Assembly (NCBI GenBank): GCA_965221755.1
Contig: OZ244921.1
Location: 1,984,001 to 2,048,000 of the forward strand
Direction: 5' to 3'
Length of the DNA stretch: 64,000 nucleotides
From: Azophilus sp965221755
GTDB lineage: Bacteria; Pseudomonadota; Gammaproteobacteria; Pseudomonadales; Azotimanducaceae
Shown piece after piece: positions 17,430 through 25,080 of this stretch (positions are counted from its first letter, which is position 1; each line of letters opens with the position of its first letter). Made by a program: the position numbers and the translations under genes. The notes under the pieces are model-generated. The model worked only from the letters and a program-made list of their open reading frames with translations. It searched no databases and was not told the DNA's origin.

Positions 17430-18266
17430 ATGATTGCATGGCTTGCGCCGGGCAAAACCGCCGTCGTCACCGGCGGCGCCAACGGCATCGGGCTGGCCGC
17501 GGCCCGGCGTTTTCTGAAAGCCGGCATGAACGTCCTGATCGCCGACCGGGACGAGGCCGCCCTGCAATCGGCCGCTGAGGCGCTGCCTGGCGGGAGCGGC
17601 GCGCTCGCCGCCGTGCATTGCGACGTTTCCGACCCTGAACGAGTCGAGGAGCTGCGAACGACCGCCTACGATCGCTTCGGCGCCGTGCATTGCCTGATGA
17701 ACAATGCCGGCGCCGCGCTGGGACGGCCGGAGCCTTGGGAGGACTTGTCCGTCTGGCGACGGCAGGTCGACGTCAACCTGTGGGGAATCATCCACGGATG
17801 CCAAGCCTTCGTGCCGAGCCTGCTCGAAGCGGGCGAGCGCGTTGCGATCATCAACACCGGCTCCAAGCAAGGCATCACCAACCCACCCGGCGGCTACGCC
17901 TACAATCTCTCCAAGGCCGGCGTGCTGGCATACACGCAAAGCCTCGCCCATGCGCTCCGGCAGCGAAGCGATTGCCTCATCTCCGTGCATCTGCTGGTGC
18001 CGGGCTTCACGTACTCGAACATGATCGCGCGCTTCATCCCTGAAAAGCCGCCCGGAGCCTGGACGCCGGAGCAGGTGGTGGACCACATGGTTGAATCGTT
18101 GGAACGCGGGGACTTCCACATCCTTTGCCCGGACGGCGACACGCCCCCCGAACTGGACCACCGGCGCATCCAGTGGAACGCCGACGACATCATCAGGAAT
18201 CGGCCGGCGCTGTCGCGCTGGCATCCCGACTTTGCCGCCGAGTATGAAGCGTTCATCAACGGTTGA
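17430..18266 (+). CDS. SDR family NAD(P)-dependent oxidoreductase
   Basis: Classical short-chain dehydrogenase, 278 residues. It shows the cofactor motif T-G-G-A-N-G-I-G, an acidic residue after strand 2 (I-A-D-R-D) favouring NAD, the N-N-A-G motif, a catalytic serine in I-N-T-G-S-K-Q and the Y-N-L-S-K active-site pair. The C-terminal 70 residues, rich in acidic and proline residues, are longer than in minimal SDRs. A strong GAGGAG lies upstream of the ATG. It stands alone, convergent with dsbB, so context gives no substrate. Confidence 0.85.
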   Translation: MIAWLAPGKTAVVTGGANGIGLAAARRFLKAGMNVLIADRDEAALQSAAEALPGGSGALAAVHCDVSDPERVEELRTTAYDRFGAVHCLMNNAGAALGRPEPWEDLSVWRRQVDVNLWGIIHGCQAFVPSLLEAGERVAIINTGSKQGITNPPGGYAYNLSKAGVLAYTQSLAHALRQRSDCLISVHLLVPGFTYSNMIARFIPEKPPGAWTPEQVVDHMVESLERGDFHILCPDGDTPPELDHRRIQWNADDIIRNRPALSRWHPDFAAEYEAFING

Positions 18267-18349
18267 GCGCTGAGCGGGCGGGCCTCGGCCCGAGCCGCCC
18301 AGCCCGACGCGAACAATGGCTTAAGGGTGGCCGCCCGGGCACCCGAGCT

Positions 18350-18865
18350 TCAGGGCTGAGGCCGTGAATCAGGCTGATGCGCCACCGGCCGCAAGCGCCA
18401 TTGCAGCGCAGCCAACGCAATCAGGGCGGCGAAGCCGAGCAACGCCCACAGCGGCAGGCTGAGGCCAAGGAAGTCATCGACCTGAGCGCAGTCGCCGGTG
18501 CCTAGGAACATGCTGCCCAAGGTGTCGAGCGGGGAGAAGTTCTCGATCATGTAGTCCACGGGCGGGCCGCAGCTTGGCACTTGGTCGGCGGGCAGGCTCT
18601 GCAGCCAGAGGTGGCGCGCCGAGACCCAGCCGCCGATCAGCGCGGCGATGATGGTCAGCAGCGGATAGATTCCCCAGCGGGGGTTGTGGGCCAGGCCGGC
18701 GTAGGCGGCCAGCGCTGCGGCGAAGATCCACAGGCGCTGCATCAGGCACATCGGGCAGGGCTCCATCGCGAAGCGATGCTCCATGATCTGGGCCCCGAAC
18801 AGCAGCGCGCCGCACAGGGCGATGGTGGCCAAGGCGCAGTCCGCGCTGCTGAGGCGCAGCGTCAT
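18350..18865 (-). CDS. dsbB: Disulfide bond formation protein B
   Basis: Inner-membrane quinone reductase that re-oxidises DsbA. The 171-residue product has four membrane helices, the first redox pair C37-P-M-C40 in loop one and the second pair C99 and C126 in the second periplasmic loop, all in the expected places. The ATG at 18865 overlaps the stop of the upstream oxidoreductase by four bases (ATGA), so they are co-transcribed. No dsbA is in the window. Confidence 0.93.
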   Translation of the reverse strand: MTLRLSSADCALATIALCGALLFGAQIMEHRFAMEPCPMCLMQRLWIFAAALAAYAGLAHNPRWGIYPLLTIIAALIGGWVSARHLWLQSLPADQVPSCGPPVDYMIENFSPLDTLGSMFLGTGDCAQVDDFLGLSLPLWALLGFAALIALAALQWRLRPVAHQPDSRPQP

Positions 18866-19857
18866 TGGCCGGCGTCGTCCGCGCCGGGGGTGACCACGAT
18901 CTTGCCGATGGCGCGCCGCTGGGCCAAGTCGTTCAGGGCCTGGGCGTAGTTCTCCAAGGGGTGTACGCGGCCCACCACCGGCTTGATCCCGCCCGCCGCA
19001 TGGAACGCCAGGATGTCGCGGAAGTTGGCCGCATTCCCCGCACGGTCGCGGGCCGACCAAGCGCCGTAGAACACGCCCACCACTTGGCAGCTCTTGAGCA
19101 GAATCAGGTTGACGGGCGCCTTGGGGATGTCGCCGGCGGCGAAGCCGATCACCAGGATGCGGCCGTACCAGTTGACGGATCGAAGGCATTGGTCGAACAG
19201 CGCGCCGCCAACGGGGTCATAGATTACATCGGCGCCCTGGCCGTCGGTCAAAGCCTTCACCTTGTCCTTCAACTGGCCGTCGCTGTAGTCGATCAGCTCA
19301 TCGGCGCCGCTGTCCTTGGCCACCGCCAGCTTGCGCTCGCTGCTGGCGGCGGCGATGACGCGAGCGCCCATGGCCTTGCCGAGCTGCACGGCGGCAATGC
19401 CGACGCCGCCGGCGGCGCCGAGCACCAGCAGGGTTTCGCCCGGCTGCAAGGCGGCCCGCTGCTTCAGGGCGTAGTAGGAGGTGCCGTAGGTGGTGCTGAT
19501 GCCGGAAGCCTCGGCAAAGCTCATGGATTCCGGAATGGGCTGCAGGTTGCGCGCCGCCACCGCCACGCGCTCGGCAAAGCCGCCGTAGCCAATGCCGCCG
19601 AACACGCGGTCGCCCGGCGCTAACCCAGTCGCCCCCGAGCCGGATTCGAGCACCGTTCCCGCGATTTCGCCGCCCGGCGAGAACGGAAACGGAGGCTGGC
19701 TCTGGTACTTGCCGGCGATCATCAGCACGTCAGGGAAGTTGAGGGCTGCGGCCCGCACCTCCACCAACGCCTCGCCTTCGCCCGGCACGGGCTCGGCGAC
19801 CTCCTCCAGCACCAGATCCTCCGGCGCTCCATGGGCTTTGCACAACACGGCCTTCAA
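18862..19857 (-). CDS. NADPH:quinone oxidoreductase family (zinc-free MDR)
   Basis: A 331-residue medium-chain dehydrogenase/reductase of the quinone oxidoreductase branch. It has the N-F-P-D-x-L segment of QOR proteins, no structural-zinc cysteine cluster, and the cofactor loop G-A-A-G-G-V-G. NADPH-dependent one- or two-electron reduction of quinones or enones is the family role. Together with overlapping dsbB, itself quinone-linked, it forms a two-gene leftward unit whose upstream region is filled by palindromic repeats. Confidence 0.87.
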   Translation of the reverse strand: MKAVLCKAHGAPEDLVLEEVAEPVPGEGEALVEVRAAALNFPDVLMIAGKYQSQPPFPFSPGGEIAGTVLESGSGATGLAPGDRVFGGIGYGGFAERVAVAARNLQPIPESMSFAEASGISTTYGTSYYALKQRAALQPGETLLVLGAAGGVGIAAVQLGKAMGARVIAAASSERKLAVAKDSGADELIDYSDGQLKDKVKALTDGQGADVIYDPVGGALFDQCLRSVNWYGRILVIGFAAGDIPKAPVNLILLKSCQVVGVFYGAWSARDRAGNAANFRDILAFHAAGGIKPVVGRVHPLENYAQALNDLAQRRAIGKIVVTPGADDAGQ

Positions 19858-19916
19858 GGCGGGTTCTCCTCAACGCGACGGCAAAATTCTACTCGCTGGG
19901 CTTTCGGCGGGGCAAC

Positions 19917-19975
19917 GCGCGACCTGACGGTCGCGGATGGAGTTTCGCTGCGCGAAACTCCGCGCTCGTCGCTTA
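19917..19975 (+). repeat. Dispersed palindromic repeat, copy 1
   Basis: Two nested hairpins, GCGACCTGACGGTCGC and GAGTTTCGC-TGC-GCGAAACTC, followed by CGCGCTCGTCGCTTA. The same unit occurs at 41666 and, inverted, at 44510 and 44602, always outside genes. Confidence 0.8.
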
Positions 19976-19977
19976 GG

Positions 19978-20160
19978 CCAGTGTCCTGTCCCGCAAATAA
20001 GCGTGATTATTCGTGGCCGTTTCGGTTGCCGTGCAAGGCATTTCCGTTGCCGGCAAGGCACGACGCCGCCGTGTGGCAGGCCCCACATAAAAAGGAGCAA
20101 CGCGGCCAGGGGCCGAAACGGCCACGAATAATCACGCTTATTTGCGGGACAGGACACTGG
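19978..20160. mobile_element. MITE-like element with 48-bp perfect terminal inverted repeats
   Basis: Bases 19978-20025 are the exact reverse complement of 20113-20160 (48 of 48), beginning CCAGTGTCCTGTCCCGCAAA. The 87-base centre has no coding capacity for a transposase. The right end is followed by a direct repeat of its last 20 bases. The element lies between the quinone oxidoreductase promoter side and the 3' end of the PTPS-like gene, whose final codons and stop it provides. No target duplication is evident. Confidence 0.8.
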
Positions 20161-20692
20161 TTTGCGGGACAGGACACTGGGCGCGGCCTTCTCGAACGCC
20201 CAGCCCGAATCCTCCCGAGCCAGCGGCCCGCGCCCACTGGCCCGGCCCTGAGGAGACCTTGGCCACCAGCCGGTGGATGGCGAGCGGCTGGATGGCCGGA
20301 TCCGCCCTGAGCTGCTCGACAAACCAAGCGGCCAGCGCCTCGACGGTGATGTTGGCAACCGGCAGGGTGCGCACGTCCCTGGGCAGGAAGGGAATGCGCT
20401 CGCCGTTGAACAGCGCGACGACGTAGCCGCCGTCACGCTCAATGCCCAGGTGCGGCGAGCGCTCCGGCAGCAAGGTGCGCTCATCCAAGCCATCGCACAG
20501 GGCCTTGAGCGCCGTCTTGACGATGTTGTAGTCGAAGGCCAGGCCGTCCTCGCCCACCTCGGCTTCGATTTCGAGCGCCACGAAGAAGTTGTGGCCGTGC
20601 AGGTTCTCGCGCTCGGTGGCGGAGAACAGCGTGAAGTGCGCGGCGGCGAAGTGCAGCGCCTCCTTGGCGATTTCAATGACGGTGCGCGGCAC
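20138..20692 (-). CDS. 6-pyruvoyl-tetrahydropterin synthase-like protein (PTPS-III type)
   Basis: A 184-residue protein of the QueD/PTPS fold. Three zinc histidines are visible, H19 (F-A-A-A-H-F) and H32/H34 (L-H-G-H-N-F). The catalytic cysteine that normally precedes H-G-H is missing; instead there is E29-N-L-H-G-H, the E-x-x-H-G-H form reported for PTPS-III proteins linked to folate synthesis. The last dozen or so residues (C-P-V-P-Q-T-S-V-L-S-R-K) come from the mobile repeat, so the native C-terminus was replaced. I chose GTG 20692, 21 bases beyond the HAD stop. It is third in a leftward run after the CULT and HAD genes. Confidence 0.78.
   Translation of the reverse strand: MPRTVIEIAKEALHFAAAHFTLFSATERENLHGHNFFVALEIEAEVGEDGLAFDYNIVKTALKALCDGLDERTLLPERSPHLGIERDGGYVVALFNGERIPFLPRDVRTLPVANITVEALAAWFVEQLRADPAIQPLAIHRLVAKVSSGPGQWARAAGSGGFGLGVREGRAQCPVPQTSVLSRK
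20141..20180. repeat. 20-bp direct tandem repeat at the right end of the inverted-repeat element
   Basis: TTTGCGGGACAGGACACTGG occurs twice in a row (20141-20160 and 20161-20180). The first copy is the outer part of the right terminal repeat. Confidence 0.9.
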
Positions 20693-20712
20693 GGCGAGCA
20701 GTCGATCGTTTC

Positions 20713-21399
20713 CTAGGCGGCGCCTTCGCGCACTGCGGCTGCGAACTCGCCTAGGCTGGTGAAGGTCCAGGTGGGGGTGGCCGCGGCCGGCTTGGCCGCT
20801 CCCTTGGACGGGCGATTGATCCATGCCGTGTCCAAGCCCGCCGCCGTGGCCGGCGCGATGTCGTGAAAGCGGCTCTGGGCCACATGCAGCACCGGCCCCT
20901 TGACCCGGCCCAAGACGGCTTCAAACACCTTCGGATCCGGCTTGTGGGCACCCACCTGCTCGGCAGTGATGACATGGTCGAAGGGAACTTGCAAGTGCTT
21001 CGCCGACAACTCGAACAGCCGGTCGTCGATGTTGGAGACGATGGCCAGCTCGAAGTGGCTCGCCAGCGTCTCAAGCGCGGCCACGGTGTCCGTGAAGGCC
21101 GGCCAAAGCGCGATGCTGGCGCCGAAGCCCGTCAACTCGTCCGGCTTCGGCGTGAACGCCAAGCGCTCGCCCAACCGCTCAAGCAGTCGCGCCAGCACGT
21201 CCGCGTAGGCCCCGCCTTCGGCCTGCAGCTCGGGCTCCAGCCGGCTGAACGCCTCCAGCACGAACTCATCGATGACATGGACGTCGTAGCGCTCAAGCAG
21301 CGGCTGCAGGTAGCCGGTGATGCCGCTCTCCCAATCGATCAGCGTGCCGTAGCAGTCGAAGGTGAGGGTCGCGTACTTGCCGGGGTCAATCGCCGTCAT
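20713..21399 (-). CDS. HAD-superfamily hydrolase, haloacid dehalogenase type II-like
   Basis: A 228-residue HAD protein. Motif I is F-D-C-Y-G-T-L-I-D-W, the form typical of the L-2-haloacid dehalogenase subgroup, motif II is V-S-N-I-D, the lysine lies in H-K-P-D-P-K-V-F and motif IV is F-H-D-I-A-P-A. It should hydrolyse a small phosphorylated or halogenated acid; the substrate is unknown. It overlaps the CULT gene by 14 bases, so both are probably made from one mRNA. Confidence 0.85.
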   Translation of the reverse strand: MTAIDPGKYATLTFDCYGTLIDWESGITGYLQPLLERYDVHVIDEFVLEAFSRLEPELQAEGGAYADVLARLLERLGERLAFTPKPDELTGFGASIALWPAFTDTVAALETLASHFELAIVSNIDDRLFELSAKHLQVPFDHVITAEQVGAHKPDPKVFEAVLGRVKGPVLHVAQSRFHDIAPATAAGLDTAWINRPSKGAAKPAAATPTWTFTSLGEFAAAVREGAA

Positions 21400-21796
21400 A
21401 CTGGATGCGGTCCAAAATCAATCCGTAGAAGAAATCCGCGCCGGGCGCGGCAATGCGGTCAAAGTACCAGCCGAGGTGGCGACGGCAGTCGGAGCAACTG
21501 GCGATGCGCCACTGAAAGCCCATGAACCAAGTGTCCGCCCGTTGCGGCGCGCCCGCGATTTCGCAGCCGAGCGCCTGGCTGAAGCAGCCGACATGGAACT
21601 GCAGGCCGTAGGGGTTGGTGAAGCGGTGGTCATGGCTGCCGTTGACTTCCGCCCGGTCGCCGCGCCGCCCGATCACTGTGGAGCAGACCGCGCAGTAGAT
21701 GTAGTCCTTCCTGCGCGCCTCTTCATCCTCAAGCTCATCCTCAAGCAAGTCGGCGAGCTTCGGCTCCAAGCATTCCTGGTCAGCAACTTCCGGCAT
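21386..21796 (-). CDS. CULT-domain protein (cereblon-type ligand-binding domain)
   Basis: A 136-residue protein that is almost entirely a CULT domain, the fold of the thalidomide-binding part of eukaryotic cereblon, also known as single-domain bacterial proteins. Two C-x-x-C zinc knuckles are present (C35/C38 and C101/C104). The three cage tryptophans W90, W96 and W110 keep the spacing (6 and 14) of human W380/W386/W400, inside T-W-F-M-G-F-Q-W and H-L-G-W-Y-F. The N-terminal 30 residues are acidic and probably flexible. The natural ligand of bacterial members is unknown. A GTG at 21826 would add ten residues. A decayed second copy lies at about 22577-22854. Confidence 0.88.
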   Translation of the reverse strand: MPEVADQECLEPKLADLLEDELEDEEARRKDYIYCAVCSTVIGRRGDRAEVNGSHDHRFTNPYGLQFHVGCFSQALGCEIAGAPQRADTWFMGFQWRIASCSDCRRHLGWYFDRIAAPGADFFYGLILDRIQYDGD

Positions 21797-21857
21797 GGGG
21801 CTGTACTGGCTGTCACTCCTAGGCACTGTGGTTGGCGGACGGCGCGGTGGCTTGCAT

Positions 21858-21863
21858 TATAAT
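21858..21863 (+). promoter_or_regulatory. Candidate -10 element (TATAAT) of the ATPase remnant
   Basis: A perfect TATAAT lies between the divergent CULT gene and the ATPase remnant. The nearest -35-like hexamer (TTGGCG, from 21832) is 20 bases away, which is too far for a strong promoter. Confidence 0.3.
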
Positions 21864-21869
21864 CACGCC

Positions 21870-22589
21870 AGAGCGGGAATCAGCGACGCTGGCGCGCTTG
21901 ACACGGCCTCTGACACCAATCCTGATCTCAACAACCCGGATTACGTTGACGTCCTGCTTGATCCGTTCAATCCCGGCAGCGGCGGCGATCCGCCCCTTCT
22001 TGCTGGGCGGAAGGGCGCCATACGGTCGATTGAAGACGGTCTTCGACCCCTGAACAGGGGCAATGCCCCGGGTCGCGACATCGTGCTGACGGGCCCTCGC
22101 GGCAACGGCAAGACCGTGCTTTTGCGGGAGTTCGAGCAGCGGGCGCAAGCGCTGGGCATTGACGTGATCGTGCTGAACCTGACCAAAATTCGCGACGAAG
22201 CAACCCTTGCGCAACGGCTGTTAATGGACGATGACGCCTTAAGTCGGGCGGTGGAGGACTCCCAGTGCCACCCCTACTTCATCCAGCTGTGGGGCAAGGC
22301 GCTGTGCGAATCATTGGTCGATGCCGGAGCGGCACATGTCGACGATGCCGTCGTCGACGCAGCAAAACCGTCGGTCGAGCAGTCCCGCAAGCGGTGCTGC
22401 GCCGGACGATATGAGGAGATGCAAAACCAAAGCCTGCTGCCTGCCGATTCGGCGAATAAGCAGATCAATCAACTGGCCAAGCTGGGCTACATCTGGCGGA
22501 TCCCCGGTTCAGTGAAGTGGGAGCCCGGCATTCCCAGCCTGATGACCTACGTGCGCAACGGACAACAGGGCCAGCCTCGTCCTTGCTGA
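21870..22589 (+). pseudogene. AAA ATPase gene with internal deletions
   Basis: The frame is open but the product has lost its core. The N-terminal part keeps G-R-K-G-A-I and the P-loop G-P-R-G-N-G-K-T (near 22098), then reads about 45 residues and jumps to D-D-D-A-L-S-R-A-V-E-D-S-Q-C-H-P-Y-F-I-Q-L-W-G, which in intact ATPases of this kind comes after Walker B, the sensor and arginine-finger regions. A second gap appears after S-L-L-P-A-D-S, before the C-terminal L-G-Y-I-W-R-I-P-G winged-helix-like end. Walker B is absent, so ATP hydrolysis is unlikely. No convincing start codon is visible. Confidence 0.7.
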
Positions 22590-22854
22590 AAACCCATGAA
22601 CCAAGCGCGCGCCCGTTGCGGCGGGCCGGCGATTTCGCAGCCGAGCGCCTGGCTGAAGCAGCCGACTTGGAACTCCAGGCTGTAGGGATTGGTGAAGTGG
22701 TGGTCGTGGCTGCCGTTGACTTCCGCCCGGTCGCTGCACCGCCCGATGACCGTGGAGCAGACTGCGCAACAGATCTAGTCCTTCCCCTCTGTTCATCTTC
22801 GAGCAAATCGGCGAACTTCGGCTCCAAGCGCTCCCTGTCAGCAACTTGCGGCAT
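22577..22854 (-). pseudogene. Truncated, frameshifted second copy of the CULT gene
   Basis: Read leftward from ATG 22854 it repeats the N-terminus of the gene at 21386-21796 (M-P-Q-V-A-D-R-E-R-L-E-P-K-F), then shifts frame, has TAG where the intact copy has a tyrosine codon, and continues in the CULT frame (C-A-V-C-S-T-V-I-G, G-S-H-D-H-H-F-T-N-P-Y) as far as A-W-F-M-G-F-Q. It stops just before the second cage tryptophan. Nucleotide similarity to the intact copy is very high over about 280 bases. Confidence 0.85.
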
Positions 22855-22984
22855 GGGGTGTGGGGAAAACGACGCTCTGGCGGTGAAATTTTAGGGAAGC
22901 TCTGATTAAGTCGCCCCGACCGCCCTTTGCTTTCAGACGGCAAAGTTGTAACCTGAATGCCTCAAACCAACGGGAGCGCACGGC

Positions 22985-23824
22985 ATGAACCACTTTAACT
23001 TCCCCCCTTCGCTAAACTAAAAGCCCTCCTGCTGCTGGCGGCGGAACCAGATGAAAATTCACCTTTCATATGCCAATATATCAAGCAGGGCTACGGACTA
23101 TTAGAATGGAGTAGCCTGAGGAATAGACTTAATAAAGCGCCGGGTTCAAAGAGAATTGAAGATATGGTTAGGTAGATCACAGGCGCAGGGGGGCTAGTGC
23201 CAAATTTCGGAATTATTGCAACAACCAGTGTTCCCAATGCGGCTGCTGTTATTGATGGTGAGGAGCGGTTTCTCTTGTATAACCCGAACTTCTTTAACGA
23301 TATACAGAGATACGGGAATATCAGAATCAGTGCTCAGCATAATGGTGCATGAAATCGGTCATCATTTACAAGGGCACACTGTGCAAAGAGGCGGAAGCAG
23401 GCCAGATATAGAACTTCAGGCTGACTACTACAGCGGTCATGTTATGCAGAGACTTGGCAAGCATTTATCGGAAGCGCAAGCGGCAATGAGCGAGTTTGGC
23501 TCGGAAATAGGCAGTGACACACACCCCGCCAAGGATGAGCGCCTTGAAGCGATTGCGCAGGGTTGGCGTGACGCAGAAGACGGCCGAATCGTAGATGTTT
23601 CGGAAGATGGAATTAACTGGCCGGACAGAGATCCCCCGCAGCAGCGGTCATCCTCACGGCAGCAGCCATACCCACAGCAGCAGCCAGCCGCCTATTGTTG
23701 TGACCCTATGACCGGGATACCTGCTTGTCATTTATCACCGCTGCCACAGCTTCCAAAAGGTACGCCATGTTGGTGTCCAAATCCTCTTACAGGCCAGCCG
23801 ATGCCCGGCGGTTTCGGTTGTTAG
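22985..23824 (+). pseudogene. Degraded zinc metallopeptidase-like gene (HEIGHH motif)
   Basis: Pieces of one protein are spread over two or three frames. It begins M-N-H-F-N-F-P-P-S (22985), shifts frame near 23010 to a piece with L-K-A-L-L-L-L-A-A-E-P-D-E-N, meets TAG at 23173, resumes as L-V-P-N-F-G-I-I-A-T-T to N-D-I-Q-R-Y-G-N-I, and shifts again near 23325 into S-I-M-V-H-E-I-G-H-H-L-Q-G-H, the HExxH zinc site. An E-L-Q-A-D-Y-Y-S-G-H segment, resembling the third-ligand helix of M48-like enzymes, follows, then a Gln/Pro-rich, Cys-containing tail to 23824. At least three lesions make a working product unlikely. Base composition is visibly more AT-rich than the core genes. Confidence 0.72.
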
Positions 23825-23841
23825 CAAGTCCAGTGTGTACG

Positions 23842-24711
23842 ATGAAAGCAAGCATCCTTGCGATATTTGCGATATTCGCGGTCGGCATCGCGCCGCTATG
23901 CGCGCGCACGCTCCACGAAGCGGCAAATATGCACGATGTGGATAGGGTCTGTGTGATGGTGCAGGCGGGTGCGGATGTGAACGCCAAGGACGAATTCGGA
24001 ATGACGCCGTTTGATCGCGCAGAGAAATATAGCGGATCAAACTCACTGCCAGCCCTCGCAACTTTGAGCGAGTTGTGCGCAGTGATGGGTGCGAAACCGG
24101 CAGGGTGTGATGGCTACGCATATGATCCCCATAACCCATCGAGGCTGCGCTTGCAGGATTGGAACGCCTATGCAAGCGGCGACTTGGAGGATTGCGGACG
24201 GTTTGATTGGCTGTTAGATATTAGCGGCGAGCAGATGGCCAATGCGGTGAGGGCTGGCGATACGCGCAAGGTGGAGCGGCTGATTGAAGCAGGTGCGGAT
24301 TTGACATTTCCCTTTGACGGATACCAACCGCTAGAGTTAGCGCTAGCATCTTCACGTCACGACGAGAATGCGCATATTGTGCGTTTGCTGATAGAAGGTG
24401 GCTCGCACGTAAACACCATGTCTATGAACAATTGCCAAACGCCGCTTCACCGGGCAGGCAGTGTGGCTGCCGTATCGCTTTTGATTGAGGCGGGCGCAGA
24501 CTTGAACTCAAGGGAGTGCTCATACGGTGGTTGGACGCCGCTACATTTTGCGGTACAAAATGCAAACTTGGAAAAAGTGCAATTGTTGATTGACGCTGGT
24601 GCAGGCGTGAATGACAAGGACGACCACGGCAACACACCGCTTGAAGATGCGATGTCGCTAGGCATTGAGGATATTGCGAAGCTGCTTCGCAATGCGGGCG
24701 CTAACGAGTAG
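23842..24711 (+). CDS. Exported ankyrin-repeat protein
   Basis: A 289-residue protein with a signal peptide (M-K-A-S-I-L-A-I-F-A-I-F-A-V-G-I-A-P, cleavage probably after L-C-A) and ankyrin repeats at about residues 20-55 and 135-285, marked by (I/V)-x-(L/M)-(L/V)-I-(E/D)-A-G-A-(D/G)-(L/V)-N and T-P-L-(H/E) turns. A non-repeat segment with several cysteines interrupts them (about 75-125). Ankyrin stacks bind other proteins; an exported one could act in the periplasm or outside the cell. It lies 18 bases after the broken metallopeptidase gene and just before a second ankyrin gene on the same strand. Confidence 0.82.
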   Translation: MKASILAIFAIFAVGIAPLCARTLHEAANMHDVDRVCVMVQAGADVNAKDEFGMTPFDRAEKYSGSNSLPALATLSELCAVMGAKPAGCDGYAYDPHNPSRLRLQDWNAYASGDLEDCGRFDWLLDISGEQMANAVRAGDTRKVERLIEAGADLTFPFDGYQPLELALASSRHDENAHIVRLLIEGGSHVNTMSMNNCQTPLHRAGSVAAVSLLIEAGADLNSRECSYGGWTPLHFAVQNANLEKVQLLIDAGAGVNDKDDHGNTPLEDAMSLGIEDIAKLLRNAGANE

Positions 24712-24735
24712 GAGAAACCCATGAACTACTGAGGA

Positions 24736-25080
24736 ATGCGAACGGTGGCACTGGCCGTTGTCGCAGCAGTGGCCTTGTCGGCTTGCGGTAGCGCATTCGC
24801 CGCCGATGGGAAGATGGCGCGTGAAGGCAATGCCGACATGGCAAGACGGCTGATTAACGCGGGCGCGGACGTGAATGCAAGGAACGATTCCCGCGACGGC
24901 TATACAGCGCTGCATCTTGCGGCGCGAGAACGCCATGTGGACGTGGCGAAGGTGCTCATTGAGGCGGGCGCGGACGTGAACGCGAAGGGCGATAACGGCA
25001 TTACGGCGCTGTGGGTGGCGGAGAACAACGGCCATGCCGACGTAGCCGACCTGCTCCGCGAGACGCGCGCGAAGGAGTAG
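24736..25080 (+). CDS. Small exported ankyrin-repeat protein, probable lipoprotein
   Basis: A 114-residue product with a short signal ending A-L-S-A-C (cysteine 17, a good lipobox) and two to three ankyrin repeats (about 30-110), including the consensus G-Y-T-A-L-H-L-A-A-R-E-R-H-V-D-V-A-K-V-L and A-G-A-D-V-N-A. A better-spaced Shine-Dalgarno (GGAG) serves an in-frame ATG at 24721, but that reading hits TGA after three codons; translation would then have to begin at 24736, two codons after the TGA. The gene may therefore be weakly expressed or recently damaged. Confidence 0.75.
   Translation: MRTVALAVVAAVALSACGSAFAADGKMAREGNADMARRLINAGADVNARNDSRDGYTALHLAARERHVDVAKVLIEAGADVNAKGDNGITALWVAENNGHADVADLLRETRAKE

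Noticed and set aside
19978..20160. Integron-type attC site
   Set aside because: The long perfect 48-bp arms lack the bulges and short core sites of attC and no integrase or cassettes are near.
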